Assembly (NCBI GenBank): GCA_022385805.1
Contig: MU277799.1
Location: 24,992-43,308, forward strand
Direction: 5' to 3'
From: Pilatotrama ljubarskyi
Taxonomy: Eukaryota; Basidiomycota; Agaricomycetes; Polyporales; Polyporaceae
Length of the DNA: 18,317 nt
The position numbers and the translations under genes are program-made. The notes beneath the pieces are model-generated. The model was not told the origin of the DNA, ran no database searches, and saw only the letters and a list, made by a program, of their open reading frames with translations. This document shows positions 1-9,064 of this stretch, piece after piece. Each line of letters opens with the position of its first letter. The stretch's first letter is position 1.

Positions 1-215
1 CCTTCGTTGTCCCAGTCGCCGCGCTCGTAGCGCCCCTCGTATTGTACGTCGTTGTTCATAGCCGTCTCACTCAGCCTCTCGCACTCTGCGCGGGTCTGTG
101 TCTCATTAGATCTATTCGAGTCTACCTATTACATTCCTCCCCTCCTCCTCTGTGCTCTCCGACGACTCCTCGCCACATCGTCCACTCTCCGACCCGAGAG
201 TTTGGATATCTATCA
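1..215. other. Left edge, no gene supported
   Basis: Short open frames exist on both strands but none carries a recognisable domain. The stretch around 127-190 is pyrimidine-rich on the plus strand, as fungal promoters and leaders often are. It ends exactly where the direct repeat begins (216). I see no feature I can name. Confidence 0.5.
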
Positions 216-410
216 GCGCTCGCAGGTGTGTCCGCCTCAGTGAAATGTGACGGCAGCACTAAGAGTACTTCATGAACAAGGGGGCGTAATGCTAACTGGC
301 TGCAAAGGAGAGCAGAGAAACCTACCAAGTACGTCTCGCCGTGCCACCCATGCTATCACGGTTGCGGGTGGAGCATATGGCTGCCATCGTCATATCCCCT
401 GAAGCACAAG

Positions 411-673
411 GGTATTGCCGACAAAGCACGCCCATCTCGATCGGGCAGGAGTGGCTTCAACTTAACACCCAGCACCGGCGCGGGCGTCTACGCCGGCACA
501 ATTTCTCGCCTCTCGTATCCATTGTTCAGCACTTGTGGGCGAAACTCAGATGGCACCGAACATGGACATGCGCCGCACATGGGCGCAACTCCGGGCTCGC
601 GGGGCTTGGCTTCCCATCGTCGTCACGGCCACATCCTCCGCATGCTTCGCTCGCTTCCGTCTCCCATTTATAC
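411..673 (+). promoter_or_regulatory. Promoter module of truncated kinase copy
   Basis: It contains the same ordered elements as the three intact kinase promoters. Box 1 is GGTATTGCCGA (from 411). Box 2 is CTCGCCTCTCG then CATTGTT (505-526). Box 3 is at 635-654 and differs at two positions from the sequence that is identical in the other three loci. A TATA-like TTTATAC follows at 667-673. A minimal upstream ORF (ATG ATA TAG) lies at 745-753, as in the other repeat copy. The promoter appears intact but has no complete gene to drive. Confidence 0.6.
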
Positions 674-858
674 GCGCGTACGTGGTCAACTTGAAGGTTT
701 GCACTTCCGTACTCGCACACATCGTTTCCTACATCTCCGATCTGATGATATAGGGAGGACCATTCCTCCACGTCGCAGGCACGTATAGCTCTATATTTGT
801 AGCCTTCACCAAGCGCCACTTCTTGTAAGCCATTCTGTGCTCTCGTACCGTCCACTAC

Positions 859-1011
859 ATGCCAGAACCGCCGACCCTCCAAATGGATGTGGCTAAATTT
901 GCCCACCAATTCTTCCCCGTGCCATCCCCCGTCGTTCGTCTTAGCTGGCCCTCAAACCTTCTCGAACAACTGGCTCTCGTCAGTGACCTGCTGGAGATTC
1001 AGCTCTTCGAG
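859..1011 (+). pseudogene. Truncated FunK1 kinase, first exon only
   Basis: The frame from ATG 859 encodes a protein start nearly identical to the first exon of kinase B, including the FAH(Q/R)FFPVPS block and the SDLLEIQLFE end. Homology stops at 1011, before the position where kinase B has its first splice donor. Downstream sequence reads in frame to a stop at 1183-1185 but has no similarity to kinase exon 2. The N-lobe, the HRD loop and everything else are absent, so it cannot make a kinase. It could still be transcribed from its promoter and yield a short peptide or a non-coding RNA. Confidence 0.85.
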
Positions 1012-1777
1012 TATGAGCTATACCAGAGGAACAAAATCTGTAGGATACGCCTAAGCTTTGACTATCAGGACGGGAGACACCGAGGACATACGTTGCGGAG
1101 CCTGTACGGACCGTCGAACAAAACTTTATCTCTTCTACGTCGCTGGGCGCACAGCCAGGGCGAGTCGAGAGATGCACGATCCTGACTGCCTGTGTGGTGG
1201 ATCTTCTGGGAGACAGCCTCTCACCTTCCTCCCTAGGTCTACCTAGTAGGGCGGGGTGCTGCCGTCGAGACGGGGACTTAGGTCAGCCGTACGTTGTTTA
1301 ACCTTGTGTCGGTGGAAGCGTCATGAACGGATCGCTTCCTTTCACGGAGATCTGGCGACAAGCAAACGTCGAGCCGCTCTTGCCTTCAAGTTTGAACGCC
1401 CACCTGCGAATGTCGCCGATGAGCACTGGGTTCTCCAAACAGAATGGGTGCATCTGATCCAGTGATACTTATTCTAGGTAGCTAGGGATCGCCCAAGCGG
1501 TGAACCGGATGCCTCGTCGAGGATTCGCATCGCTCAACAGAGTCGTCGAGATACGCCCACCTGTCAGGGTGACTGCGACGATGAGGAGCAACATCTGCGT
1601 CGTGGGGCAGTCACGACGGATCTGACAAGAGTGCTGTCAATATTCGTGGCATGTGTTGTGTGGCGGTATTGCGCGAAGGCGTTGAGGCCAAGCACTTCTG
1701 TAACAAGTTATGATCGTCATCGTCCAGAAGAAGAGCAGCAGACGCTGACGCCGGGATGAACGAAAAATAAACAGGAA
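1012..1777. other. Gene-free stretch after repeat breakpoint
   Basis: I find only short overlapping open frames (for example 1058-1246 and 1256-1465, plus) with no recognisable motif. No FunK1 exon 2 similarity resumes here, so the missing part of the truncated kinase is not simply displaced downstream. A run of five A at 1763-1767 is the probable Pol III terminator of the minus-strand tRNA beside it. Confidence 0.5.
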
Positions 1778-1850
1778 TAGCAGGAGCGTGGATTGAACAC
1801 GCGACCTCCAGGACTTCAGTCCGTTGCTCTCCCAGCTGAGCTATCCCGGC
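1778..1850 (-). tRNA. tRNA-Phe (GAA), probably decayed
   Basis: On the minus strand a 73-nt cloverleaf starts at 1850 with GCCGGGATAGCTCAGCTGGG, has anticodon GAA at 1815-1817 and a T-arm GCGTG-TTCAATC-CACGC. It is intronless and is followed by a T5 Pol III terminator (A-run at 1763-1767 on plus). It differs from the second tRNA-Phe at 13290-13362 at a few sites that hurt folding. The acceptor 3' strand ends TCCTGCT, which leaves a C-C mismatch at pair 2-71 and a G-T first pair. The anticodon stem gains an A-C mismatch and a G-T pair. It may be a pseudo-tRNA or a poorly functional copy. Confidence 0.75.
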
Positions 1851-2079
1851 GACTGGAATGCCCGGTCCATGCAATTGTATTTACTTGAGCAGAAAGTGCC
1901 TATAGGCAGGAGAAAGATGGAGCATTCGACTGCTGGTATGACATCCCGTATGATACAGCGGAGAGATTGATACACGTAATCCGAGCGTCCATATACGTAT
2001 GATGCGAGGGTATATAGAATCAAGAGAAATTGTACTGTAAGATAAAAACAAGGCAACATGGCGAAATACTACCGCTTCT
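1851..2079. other. Intergenic, 3' flank of kinase A
   Basis: This AT-richer spacer lies between the minus-strand tRNA and the stop codon of kinase A, and should hold the 3' UTR of kinase A. I see no canonical AATAAA on the minus strand close to the stop. No protein gene is supported. Confidence 0.45.
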
Positions 2080-4926
2080 TCACTCCTCAAACGCGGAATG
2101 GAATACTGGGGTAGAGAAGCTAGAATGGCAACTGCGGAAGTTGGGCATCGACTGAGTCGCGGTCCTACGGCGTTTCAGCGTGCTCTCCGCAGGCCCATCC
2201 GGGCCGGCGACGTCATACTGCGGCTTGTATTCGAGTGGAACACGGTCGCCGACCTTGTCCGCCCTCCACTCCGTCGAGGTGAGCGCGTCGGCCAGAACAC
2301 TGCCCATCCAGCCATGATCAGCGAGAAGTAATGCATCATGCTCTTCATCAGGGGTGGGAGTGTTTTCGTCTTGATGGGTGCGCCTCTTCTGCTTGAATGC
2401 TTTCACCTGGAATACCTCCTTTGGCACCGTGCTGGCATGCTTCGGGCCGGGGGAAGGCGAAGGGGGAGAGGGCGGGAGTGATGGGTTTTTGCATCGAGAT
2501 GAGCGTGGAGTGCCGGTAGAGTCGGACTGCTCATCCCGATAATTCTGCACTTTGTAATGGGCCTTGAAACACGGGAGGAGCTCGGCGAAGACGGTATCCA
2601 GTGGGGAATTGAATTTTAGCCGCACGCGCTTTCCGACCTCGATATAGCCGCGAATCTCCATTGCCATGAGCTTCGCCTGCCCACATGTGGACACGCCGTT
2701 GTCCACCGTATGCGCGTCGAAGAACGTCTCGAGAAACGCAGCCGCATCCTCGCAATTGGAGCTCAGGTAGCGGACCGCGTAGTACAGAATGACGTAGAGG
2801 AGCGACTCGAGTTCGTCGGGAATGCCCGGCGCCCTCGGTTTGTGACCCAGCATGCCCACCGACAGGAACTGCCATGTGCCCTTGAATCCGGAGTCAGCAC
2901 TTTCGACACATATCGAGTCCACTGGTACTAGACGTACCGTTCTCGGTGGCTGTCGGGGACGACGAAGCTCCTCCTTATCGTGAAGAGGCTTGGACATCTC
3001 CCAATCTGCGAGCATACCCCGCCATTGCAGCGTGGTTTGATTGGTGGCCGAATCGTGCACGAGACTGGGCAGGATCAAAACATTCCCGCCGCTGACGTCT
3101 CGATGCAGAAGCTGCGCCTTTTCGGTGGCGTCCCAGTGAGCTACGGGTCGATGAGCGTATTAGTACAGCAAACGGGGGGCGACGGACACAAAGACTCACC
3201 GAGGAGGCAATCGAAGACGACCTGGACCAGCTGGCGACCACACTGGATCTCTGACAACGGCATCGCCACTTCCTCTACAACGATCCGGTAGTGCACGTGG
3301 CGCCTGAGCGGACAGTCTTCCCGGTCTCCGGGGGTCGCGTCGGACTCCATCTCGCACCGCGACCGTTTGCGAGATGTTGAGGACGCCGGCGGCTCCGCGA
3401 GCGTTGCCGACGACGAAAGGCAGGGCTTTTTGAATGACAGAAGGGACGGATTGCGGGAGGACGATGAAAGGGATGACTTTCTGGTTGAGGACGAAAGGGA
3501 CGGCCTCTTGGATGACGATGGAACGGGCAGCTTCCTGGATGAGGACGGAAGCAATGGCTTGCTAGAGGGCAACGAGGACTCGGAGGGATGTTCTGCGGGC
3601 TTCGGAGGGTTCTGTTCATCCCAGATTTTGGGGGTCACCGTGGTCTGCTTCCGGATGTCGCCGTGGCAGACGAGGGTCGGTACGAACCGGACCTCCTTCT
3701 GGTTGAGCTGCGAAAGCACCGTTCCTTCCTGGTCGACCAGTTCGTAGTGGACGCGCCATGCGTCCTTCAGCCAGACGAACCTCTTCGTCTCCACATCTAG
3801 AGCGACGTAGCCACGCGTACCACGCCCCGCCATACCACGAGCATGGAACATCGGCTTCCCGACGAGGAAGGATCGCGTCTGCTCCCCGTGCGGGACTTCC
3901 AGCCGGTAGCGTGGCCAATTCGCCTGCATCGACTGGCGGAAGGACAGACGAACGTACTTGAAGACGGGAGGATCCGCCCTTAGATCCTCAGCCGGGACAA
4001 TCCGCTCGTCAGTCGCAAGATCCGTCGCAACTTCGGCGGCGCACTCGTCCATGAGTTTGTAGTCTTCGTCGCCCGGACATAAACGCGTCGCACTCGGATC
4101 CACACCGAGCTGCTCGTCGGACTGCTTTCCCAGACGCCAGAGGAAGTCGCACAGCACATCCGGCTGGGCCACATAGTCGACGGCACGCGTCACGATCGCG
4201 CCGGACCGGTCCCAGCGGACGAACCGGAAGTTGCGGCCGATGACGAGGAGCATGTAGAGGGCGGTGCGGTGCTGAAGCCGGAAGATCTGCTCGGCGTACG
4301 TGATGATCTGTCCGCGGACCTTCTTGCGCTCCACGGCATCAGCGTCGACGGCGCGTTCGTATCGGTCGTCAAACGGATCCATGTTGGTCTCGTGCCGCTT
4401 GAACTCGACGGAGACGAGCTGGTCGACCCAGTGTGGACGACCATCGGAGGGCACTGTAGCCATCTTGAAAAATGCGGCGTCGACCTTCTGCCGGAACTCG
4501 TCGAGTTCCTCCATGTCAGGCCTGTCCGTTGATGCTGCCATCTTCAAGCCAGGGGCTAGCTTCTTCGTGTTGACGACCTTCATCTGGAGCGGCGTCGGTC
4601 AGCGAAAAGTGGACAAGGGAAGCCTCACGCACAAATTCCTCCACAATATCGATCTCCTTCATATCGCCGCCGGGAGCGAGTTTATTGAAAATGTCGGAAG
4701 CCCACTCGGGCCTCGTTGCGTCCGATGGGACGGGGAAGAAACGGTCGGCGAAGGCAGCCGCTTCCATCCTGACAGCTTTATGCGCCATGTCTTCGGCAGA
4801 GGCTAGACGATACTGAGCGAGTGTTTGGTGCTGTGCGGCAAGAGATCCAGGTCCGTATCCGCTGTGGTCGTGTGTACCTGAGTATCTCTGTGCGATGGGA
4901 GTACCTTGAATCTCAGCAGGAGTCAT
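2080..4926 (-). CDS. FunK1-type fungal protein kinase A
   Basis: Predicted exons on minus: 4926-4633, 4583-3200, 3140-2938, 2880-2080, giving 893 aa. Introns are 49, 59 and 57 nt. The second has donor GTGAGT and a textbook branch site TACTAATAC. Family calls rest on the FunK1 (fungal protein kinase, Pfam PF17667) signatures: QHRTALYMLLVIG, FRFVRWDRSGAIVTRAVDYV, TRGYVALDVETKRFVWLKD, HRDVSGGN, ADWEMS and GTWQFLS. Putative catalytic residues are Lys371, Glu384, HRD 572-574, Asn579 and Asp605 (DWE in place of DFG), all present. A Ser/Pro/Lys-rich repetitive linker of about 75 aa (428-503) leads to a basic KRSR patch. The C-terminal tail has PTPDEE and DKVGDRVPLEY. The first ATG (4926) sits about 50 nt after the TATA box; an internal ATG at 4788 aligns better with the starts of kinases B and C. 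Substrate is unknown; a Ser/Thr kinase role is inferred from the family. Confidence 0.9.
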
Positions 4927-4977
4927 TGTGAACGAGATGACAGAGGTACATACCGAGACGAACTTGTTGGGGGCGAG

Positions 4978-5243
4978 TATATATGGGAGATGAGGAGGGC
5001 GAGCAAAGCGTGCGGAGGGTGCGGCCGCGATTGTCGTTGTGGTTGTGGTTGAAAAGTGAGGCTAGGTGGCGCTGATATTGCCCTACGCGTTCAGCTTCAC
5101 GCGTCGTCTGACCGATCAATTACTTACCAAGGCATGAAACAATGCGTGCGAGAGGCGAGAACAAGGAGTCGCGCCATTGGTGGTGGCTAAGTTCAAAGGG
5201 CAACTTGCCTAATTGAGAGTGAGCGTGATTCTCGGCAATACCC
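4978..5243 (-). promoter_or_regulatory. Promoter module of kinase A
   Basis: Reading the minus strand, box 1 GGGTATTGCCGA is at 5243-5231. Box 2, CTCGCCTCTCGCACGCATTGTT, is near 5159-5138. Box 3 CCTCCGCACGCTTTGCTCGC is at 5018-4999 and a TATATA element follows at about 4985-4978. Box 3 is identical over 20 nt to kinases B and C although the surrounding DNA is not alignable by eye. A second conserved string, TGGCTTCAACTT (5292-5281), lies upstream of box 1 here but downstream of it in kinase B. A strong donor-like GTAAGT follows box 2, so a distal non-coding 5' exon is possible. Confidence 0.65.
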
Positions 5244-5546
5244 GCAGCCTCCAGAGGCGCCCAGCCACTAGGTTGGAGCCAAGTTGAAGCCATGGTTGCG
5301 CCTCGGCAAGTCGTCGCTTGAAGGTGTATCGACGAATTGGGCCTGGGCCCCAACTTCGAAGGAGGTGCATGACGAAGAAGATCTATCCGAGCTCAAGACA
5401 CGGGGAGAGAGGGATGAGCACCGACGCGGATACTTACCAGCAGCGCTCGCCATTAGCCGGCGCCGTCACCATCGTAACTTGAAGTAAGTTGCAGTTACGA
5501 GCATGCAACCAGATCCATCCTGACTCAACATTCGCAATGAGCTGGG
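5244..5546. other. Spacer between kinase A promoter and direct repeat 2
   Basis: Head-to-head intergenic DNA between kinase A (minus) and kinase B (plus). It has overlapping short open frames on both strands but no recognisable protein. A minus frame starting at ATG 5294 runs about 57 codons through boxes 1 and 2 and ends just after a GTAAGT. It could be a distal 5' exon of kinase A, but nothing else supports coding. Confidence 0.4.
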
Positions 5547-6345
5547 GCGCTCGCAGGTGTGTCCGCCTCAGTGAAATGTGACGGCAGCATTAAGAGTACT
5601 TCCTGAACAAGGGGGCGTAATGCTGACTGGCTGCAAAGGAGAGCAGAGAAACCTACCAAGTACGTCTCGCCGTGCCACCCAAGCTATCACGGTTGCGGGT
5701 GGAGCATATGGCTGCCCTCGTCATATCCCCTGAAGCACATGGGTATTGCCGACAAAGCACGCCCATTTCGATCGGGCAGGAGTGGCTTCAACTTAACACC
5801 CAGCACCGGCGCGGGTGTCTACGCCGGCACAATTGCTCGCCTCGAGTCGTATCCATTGTTCAGCACTTGTGAAAATGGCCCCGAACATGGACATGCAGCC
5901 GCACATGGACGCGACTCCGGGCTTGCGGGGCTTGGCTTCCCATCGTCATCACGGCCACATCCTCCGCACGCTTTGCTCGCTTCCGTTTTCCATTTATACG
6001 CGCGTACGTCGTCAACTTGAAGGTTTGCACTTCCGTACTCGCACACATCGTCTCCTACGTCTCCTATCTGATGATATAGGGTACCGAGAGGATCTTTCTT
6101 GGACGTCGCAGGCACGCACGGCTGTATATCTGAATCCTTCACCAAGCGCTACTTCTCGTAAGCCATTTTGTCGCTCTCATACCGTCTACGACATGCCAGA
6201 ACCGCCAACCCTTCGAATGGATGTGGCTAAATTTGCCCACCGATTCTTCCCCGTGCCATCCCACGTCGTTCGTCCTAGCTGGCCCTCAAACCTTTTCGAA
6301 CAACTGGCTCTCGTCGGTGACCTGCTGGAGATCCAGCTCTTCGAG
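5547..6345 (+). repeat. Direct repeat copy 2 (inside kinase B)
   Basis: This is the partner of 216-1011 in the same orientation, about 5.33 kb away. It covers the promoter, leader and first exon of kinase B up to the Glu codon two codons before the exon 1 donor. Because this copy continues into an intact kinase, it is the likelier parent and 216-1011 the truncated daughter. The two copies flank kinase A, so recombination between them could delete or duplicate kinase A. Confidence 0.9.
5741..5999 (+). promoter_or_regulatory. Promoter module of kinase B
   Basis: Box 1 GGGTATTGCCGA starts at 5741. Box 2 spans 5836-5860 with a small insertion compared with copy 1. Box 3 is at 5961-5980 (identical to kinases A and C) and a TATA-like TTTATAC is at 5993-5999, 12 nt after box 3. 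The leader from there to the start codon at 6193 is close to 170-190 nt and contains a two-codon upstream ORF (ATG ATA TAG, 6071-6079), which is also preserved in the truncated copy. Confidence 0.65.
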
Positions 6346-8758
6346 AAAGTTGTACGCGAGTTCTGTTTTCGCCGTTCCATTGTCTGAGACCCCTACAGAT
6401 GCGCATAGTGAACACCCGCAACCTAGCTCCTGCCTTCAAGCTGGCTGCCGCTCCCCACCAGACGGCGATCGAAGTTCAAGGAGTGGATGAGTTCCCTCAG
6501 CCGCAGGCACTCAATGCAGCGTTCTATAGGATGGCCGAAAATTCGAACGCCAGTAGTCTGCGCTGGGTCAACCAGCTCGTCTCCGTTCGATTTATACGCC
6601 ACGATACCGACAAGGACCCGTTCGAGGACCGAGACGATGCTGAAGCCCCCAACTTGTGTCACATGAAGGCCCGCAAGCACGTCGTCGCGTACGCCGAGCA
6701 GATCTTCCGCATCCAGCAGCGCACCGCCCTGTTCATGCTCCTAGTCATCGGTCGTAACTGTCGCTTCGTCCGCTGGGACAGGTCTGGGGTTATTGCTACG
6801 CCCTCTATGGACTACGTCTCCGAGCCCGGGGTACTCTGTGATCTCATCTGGCGGATGGGGATGCAGTCTAACCAACGACTCGGTGTTGATCCGAGTGCCA
6901 CGCGACTATACCCGGACGACGAAGAGTACAAGCTCATGGACGAGTTCACGGTCGATCACGCGACGGACCTTGCGAGCAATGAGCGGATTCTCACGGACGA
7001 GGAGGTGAAGGCGGATAATCCGCTGGTGTTCGATTACGTTCGTCGATCCTTTTGTTTCTCCCTAAAAAAGGAGTGGCCGCGCTACCGGCTTCAAGTTCCT
7101 TGCGGAGGCCACACACGATCTTTCCTCGTCGGAAGGCCCATGTTTTGTCACAACGGGATGGCCGGGCGTGGCACACGTGGCTACATCGCGCTGGACGTGG
7201 AAAGGAAGCGTTTCGTCTGGCTGAAGGACGCCTGGCGCACTCACTACGAGGTCGAAGACCAGGAGGGGTCAGTGCTCTTGCAGCTGAACGCGAAATCGAT
7301 ACGCTTTGTGCCGACGCTGGTCTGTCATGGCGACATTCAAGAGGAGACGACGGTGACTCCCGAGGTGTGGGAGGAACAGAACCCCCAGACACTAGAAGAT
7401 CCTCCGTCGTCAGCCAGCCCGAAGGACCCGTCCCCTCCTTCATCAGCAGCGCCGCACGCGTCTCCGAAGGGTCACAAGCGCACGCGCTCCGAATTTGAGT
7501 CTGAGGAGACTCCCGCGTTCCGCGAAGACTGCCCGTTCCGATACCACAAGCACTACCGGATCGTCGTGGAGGAAGTCGCAATGCCGTTGGACAGTTTCCA
7601 GTGCGGACGCCAGCTCGTCCAGGTGCTCCGAGATTGCCTCTTTGGCGAGTCTTTGCCTTCATCATCACCGCGCGTTGTGACGCTGAGTCGGGTTGCGCAG
7701 GTCATTGGCAAGCTGCCACCATTGCACACTTTCTGCATCGAGATGTCAGCGGCGGGAATACACTCATCTTGCCGAAGCTCGTGCATGATCCGGATACCGG
7801 CACGACCGAGGTGGTATGGACAGGATTGCTCGTGGACTGGGAACTGTCTCAGCCCACTGCCGACAATCCGAGTCCGGAGCTTCTGCGTCCCCGCAAGATC
7901 GCCAGAATTGTACGTACGGCCCTGCTACTGCGAGTCCGTGACAGCGTTGATGCTCTCTTCCAGGGCACTTGGCCGTTCATGTCGGTGGCCATGCAGTCAG
8001 ATGAGACCAAGGTCCTCGACATCCCTGACGAACTCGAGTCGTTCACCCACGTCCTCCTATATTACGCGATCCGCTACCTCAGCTCGAACTGCGAGGACGT
8101 GGCGACGTACATGGAGTGGTTCTTCGACCCGCCCGCAGACGAGGACTCTCTGCGTGGGCACGCTAAGTACCTGGCAGTCCAAGTACGCGGCTATCTGGAG
8201 GTCGAGCGCTACGTGCGGCTCAGGTTTTGTTCGCCGCTGGATACGATCTTCAAGGAGCTCCTCCCTAGCTTCAAGGCGCATTACAAGGTCCAAAAGTGGC
8301 GAGAGACGCAAGCGAAGCGTCCCGACCCTGGGAACAAACCCCTCTCGCCACTCTGGATGATCGATGCCGATGCCGTGCAGTTTCTCGAGAGTTTGGCCCG
8401 GGCAGGCAAAGATCGCGTTCGCAGCAAGACCGCGAAGTATATCTCATCGCCCGATATGCCCACACCTACCGAAGAGCTGCGGGCGACCGATGTCGCCAGC
8501 CATCAGTTCATGCTCAGTCTATTGAACGAGGAACTCGAAGAGGGAGAATGGTGGGCGGACAAGGTCGGCGACCGCATTCCACTTGAGTACTGGAAGCAGA
8601 AGCAAGCCATCGACAAGTCGCGAGACGATGCCCGATCCACTGCAGTGAAATGTCGCAAGACCATGCCGATCCCTGTGTCTCGGATGTCGCGCGATACCGG
8701 CTTACTCGGGCGTGCGTTCCGCTCTCTGTTGCCTTGCTCACGCTCTGCATCGCGATAG
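6193..8758 (+). CDS. FunK1-type fungal protein kinase B
   Basis: Predicted exons: 6193-6351, 6399-7644, 7701-7909, 7964-8758, giving 802 aa. The first and third introns (47 and 54 nt) are GT-AG. The second (7645-7700, 56 nt) must start with GC (G|GCGAGT) to restore the HWQAATIAHFLHRDVSGGN segment seen in kinases A and C, so it is a GC-AG intron. Domain order is an N-terminal FAHRFFPVPS block, then VRWDRSG, then RGYIALDVERKRFVWLKD with Lys329. Next come Glu342, a short Ser/Pro linker with KRTR, HRD 481-483, Asn488, DWE 514-516 and the GTWPFMS activation segment from 539. IPDELESF and the tail PTPTEE with DKVGDRIPLEYW follow. No in-frame stop or missing catalytic residue is seen. A Ser/Thr kinase function is inferred from the family; the target is unknown. 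Its 5' end lies inside direct repeat 2. Confidence 0.9.
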
Positions 8759-9064
8759 GTCATAGCTACGAAGCTCGATAATCCCGGCAGTACTCATCTC
8801 GCCTTCATTATCGCATACATATCCACGCGCACACTCAGGCTAGAAGTACTCATCCCGCGTCGTCGCTGGGGTCCCTTCATCTGCTACATACATGAGTTCG
8901 ATGACATGCGTGCTGTCTGTTCTACGGGTTTTTCCCGCCTGGCATCGAACCGGAAGTCCCAGCATCTGCAGGTAGGACGGAGACTACATCGTTGATTACT
9001 TGGCCGGTACAAGAAAATGGTACATTGCGTTGAGTGACTGTCCAATGATGTCCGGGTAGACTAT
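8759..9064. other. Convergent intergenic region
   Basis: This sits between the stop of kinase B (plus) and the stop of the small membrane-protein gene (minus), so it holds both 3' ends. A minus-strand GGTTCGATGCC at about 8942-8952 resembles a tRNA B box, but I could not fold a credible cloverleaf around it. No protein gene is supported. Confidence 0.45.

Larger units (their letters stand above)
216..1011 (+). repeat. Direct repeat copy 1 (kinase promoter plus first exon)
   Basis: This block matches 5547-6345 in the same orientation, roughly nine bases in ten by eye, with only small indels (net difference about 3 nt). It starts at a shared GCGCTCGCAGGTGTGTCC and stops abruptly after CAGCTCTTCGAG at 1011. 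Beyond that point the two copies have nothing in common. It therefore contains the whole promoter, leader and almost all of the first coding exon of a FunK1 kinase, but none of the kinase core. The sharp right edge inside an exon shows that this is a segmental duplication with a breakpoint, not two independently diverged genes. Confidence 0.9.

Noticed and set aside
1256..1465. Plus frame with a faint resemblance to a helicase C-terminal motif (FHGDLATSKRRAAL)
   Set aside because: Too short, lacks the following conserved helicase motifs, and no continuation was found; most likely chance.
1485..1545. A-box-like string TCGCCCAAGCGGT on plus
   Set aside because: No proper B box or acceptor pairing downstream, so it is not called as a tRNA.
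216..6345. LTR retrotransposon with the 800-nt repeats as LTRs
   Set aside because: The repeats carry a kinase promoter and exon, lack TG...CA ends, and the interior encodes a kinase with introns rather than gag-pol.
6991..7668. 225-codon minus frame opposite kinase B
   Set aside because: Antisense shadow of the kinase B coding exon with Arg/Pro/Ser-rich composition.
6399..8360. Long 653-codon plus frame as a single-exon kinase
   Set aside because: After 7644 this frame becomes Ser/Arg-rich and loses the HRD loop. The kinase continues in another frame after a 56-nt intron, as shown by paralogues A and C.
8931..9010. tRNA-like B box (GGTTCGATGCC on minus) after kinase B
   Set aside because: No matching A box at a suitable distance, and the T-stem and acceptor could not be paired; a full cloverleaf is not supported.
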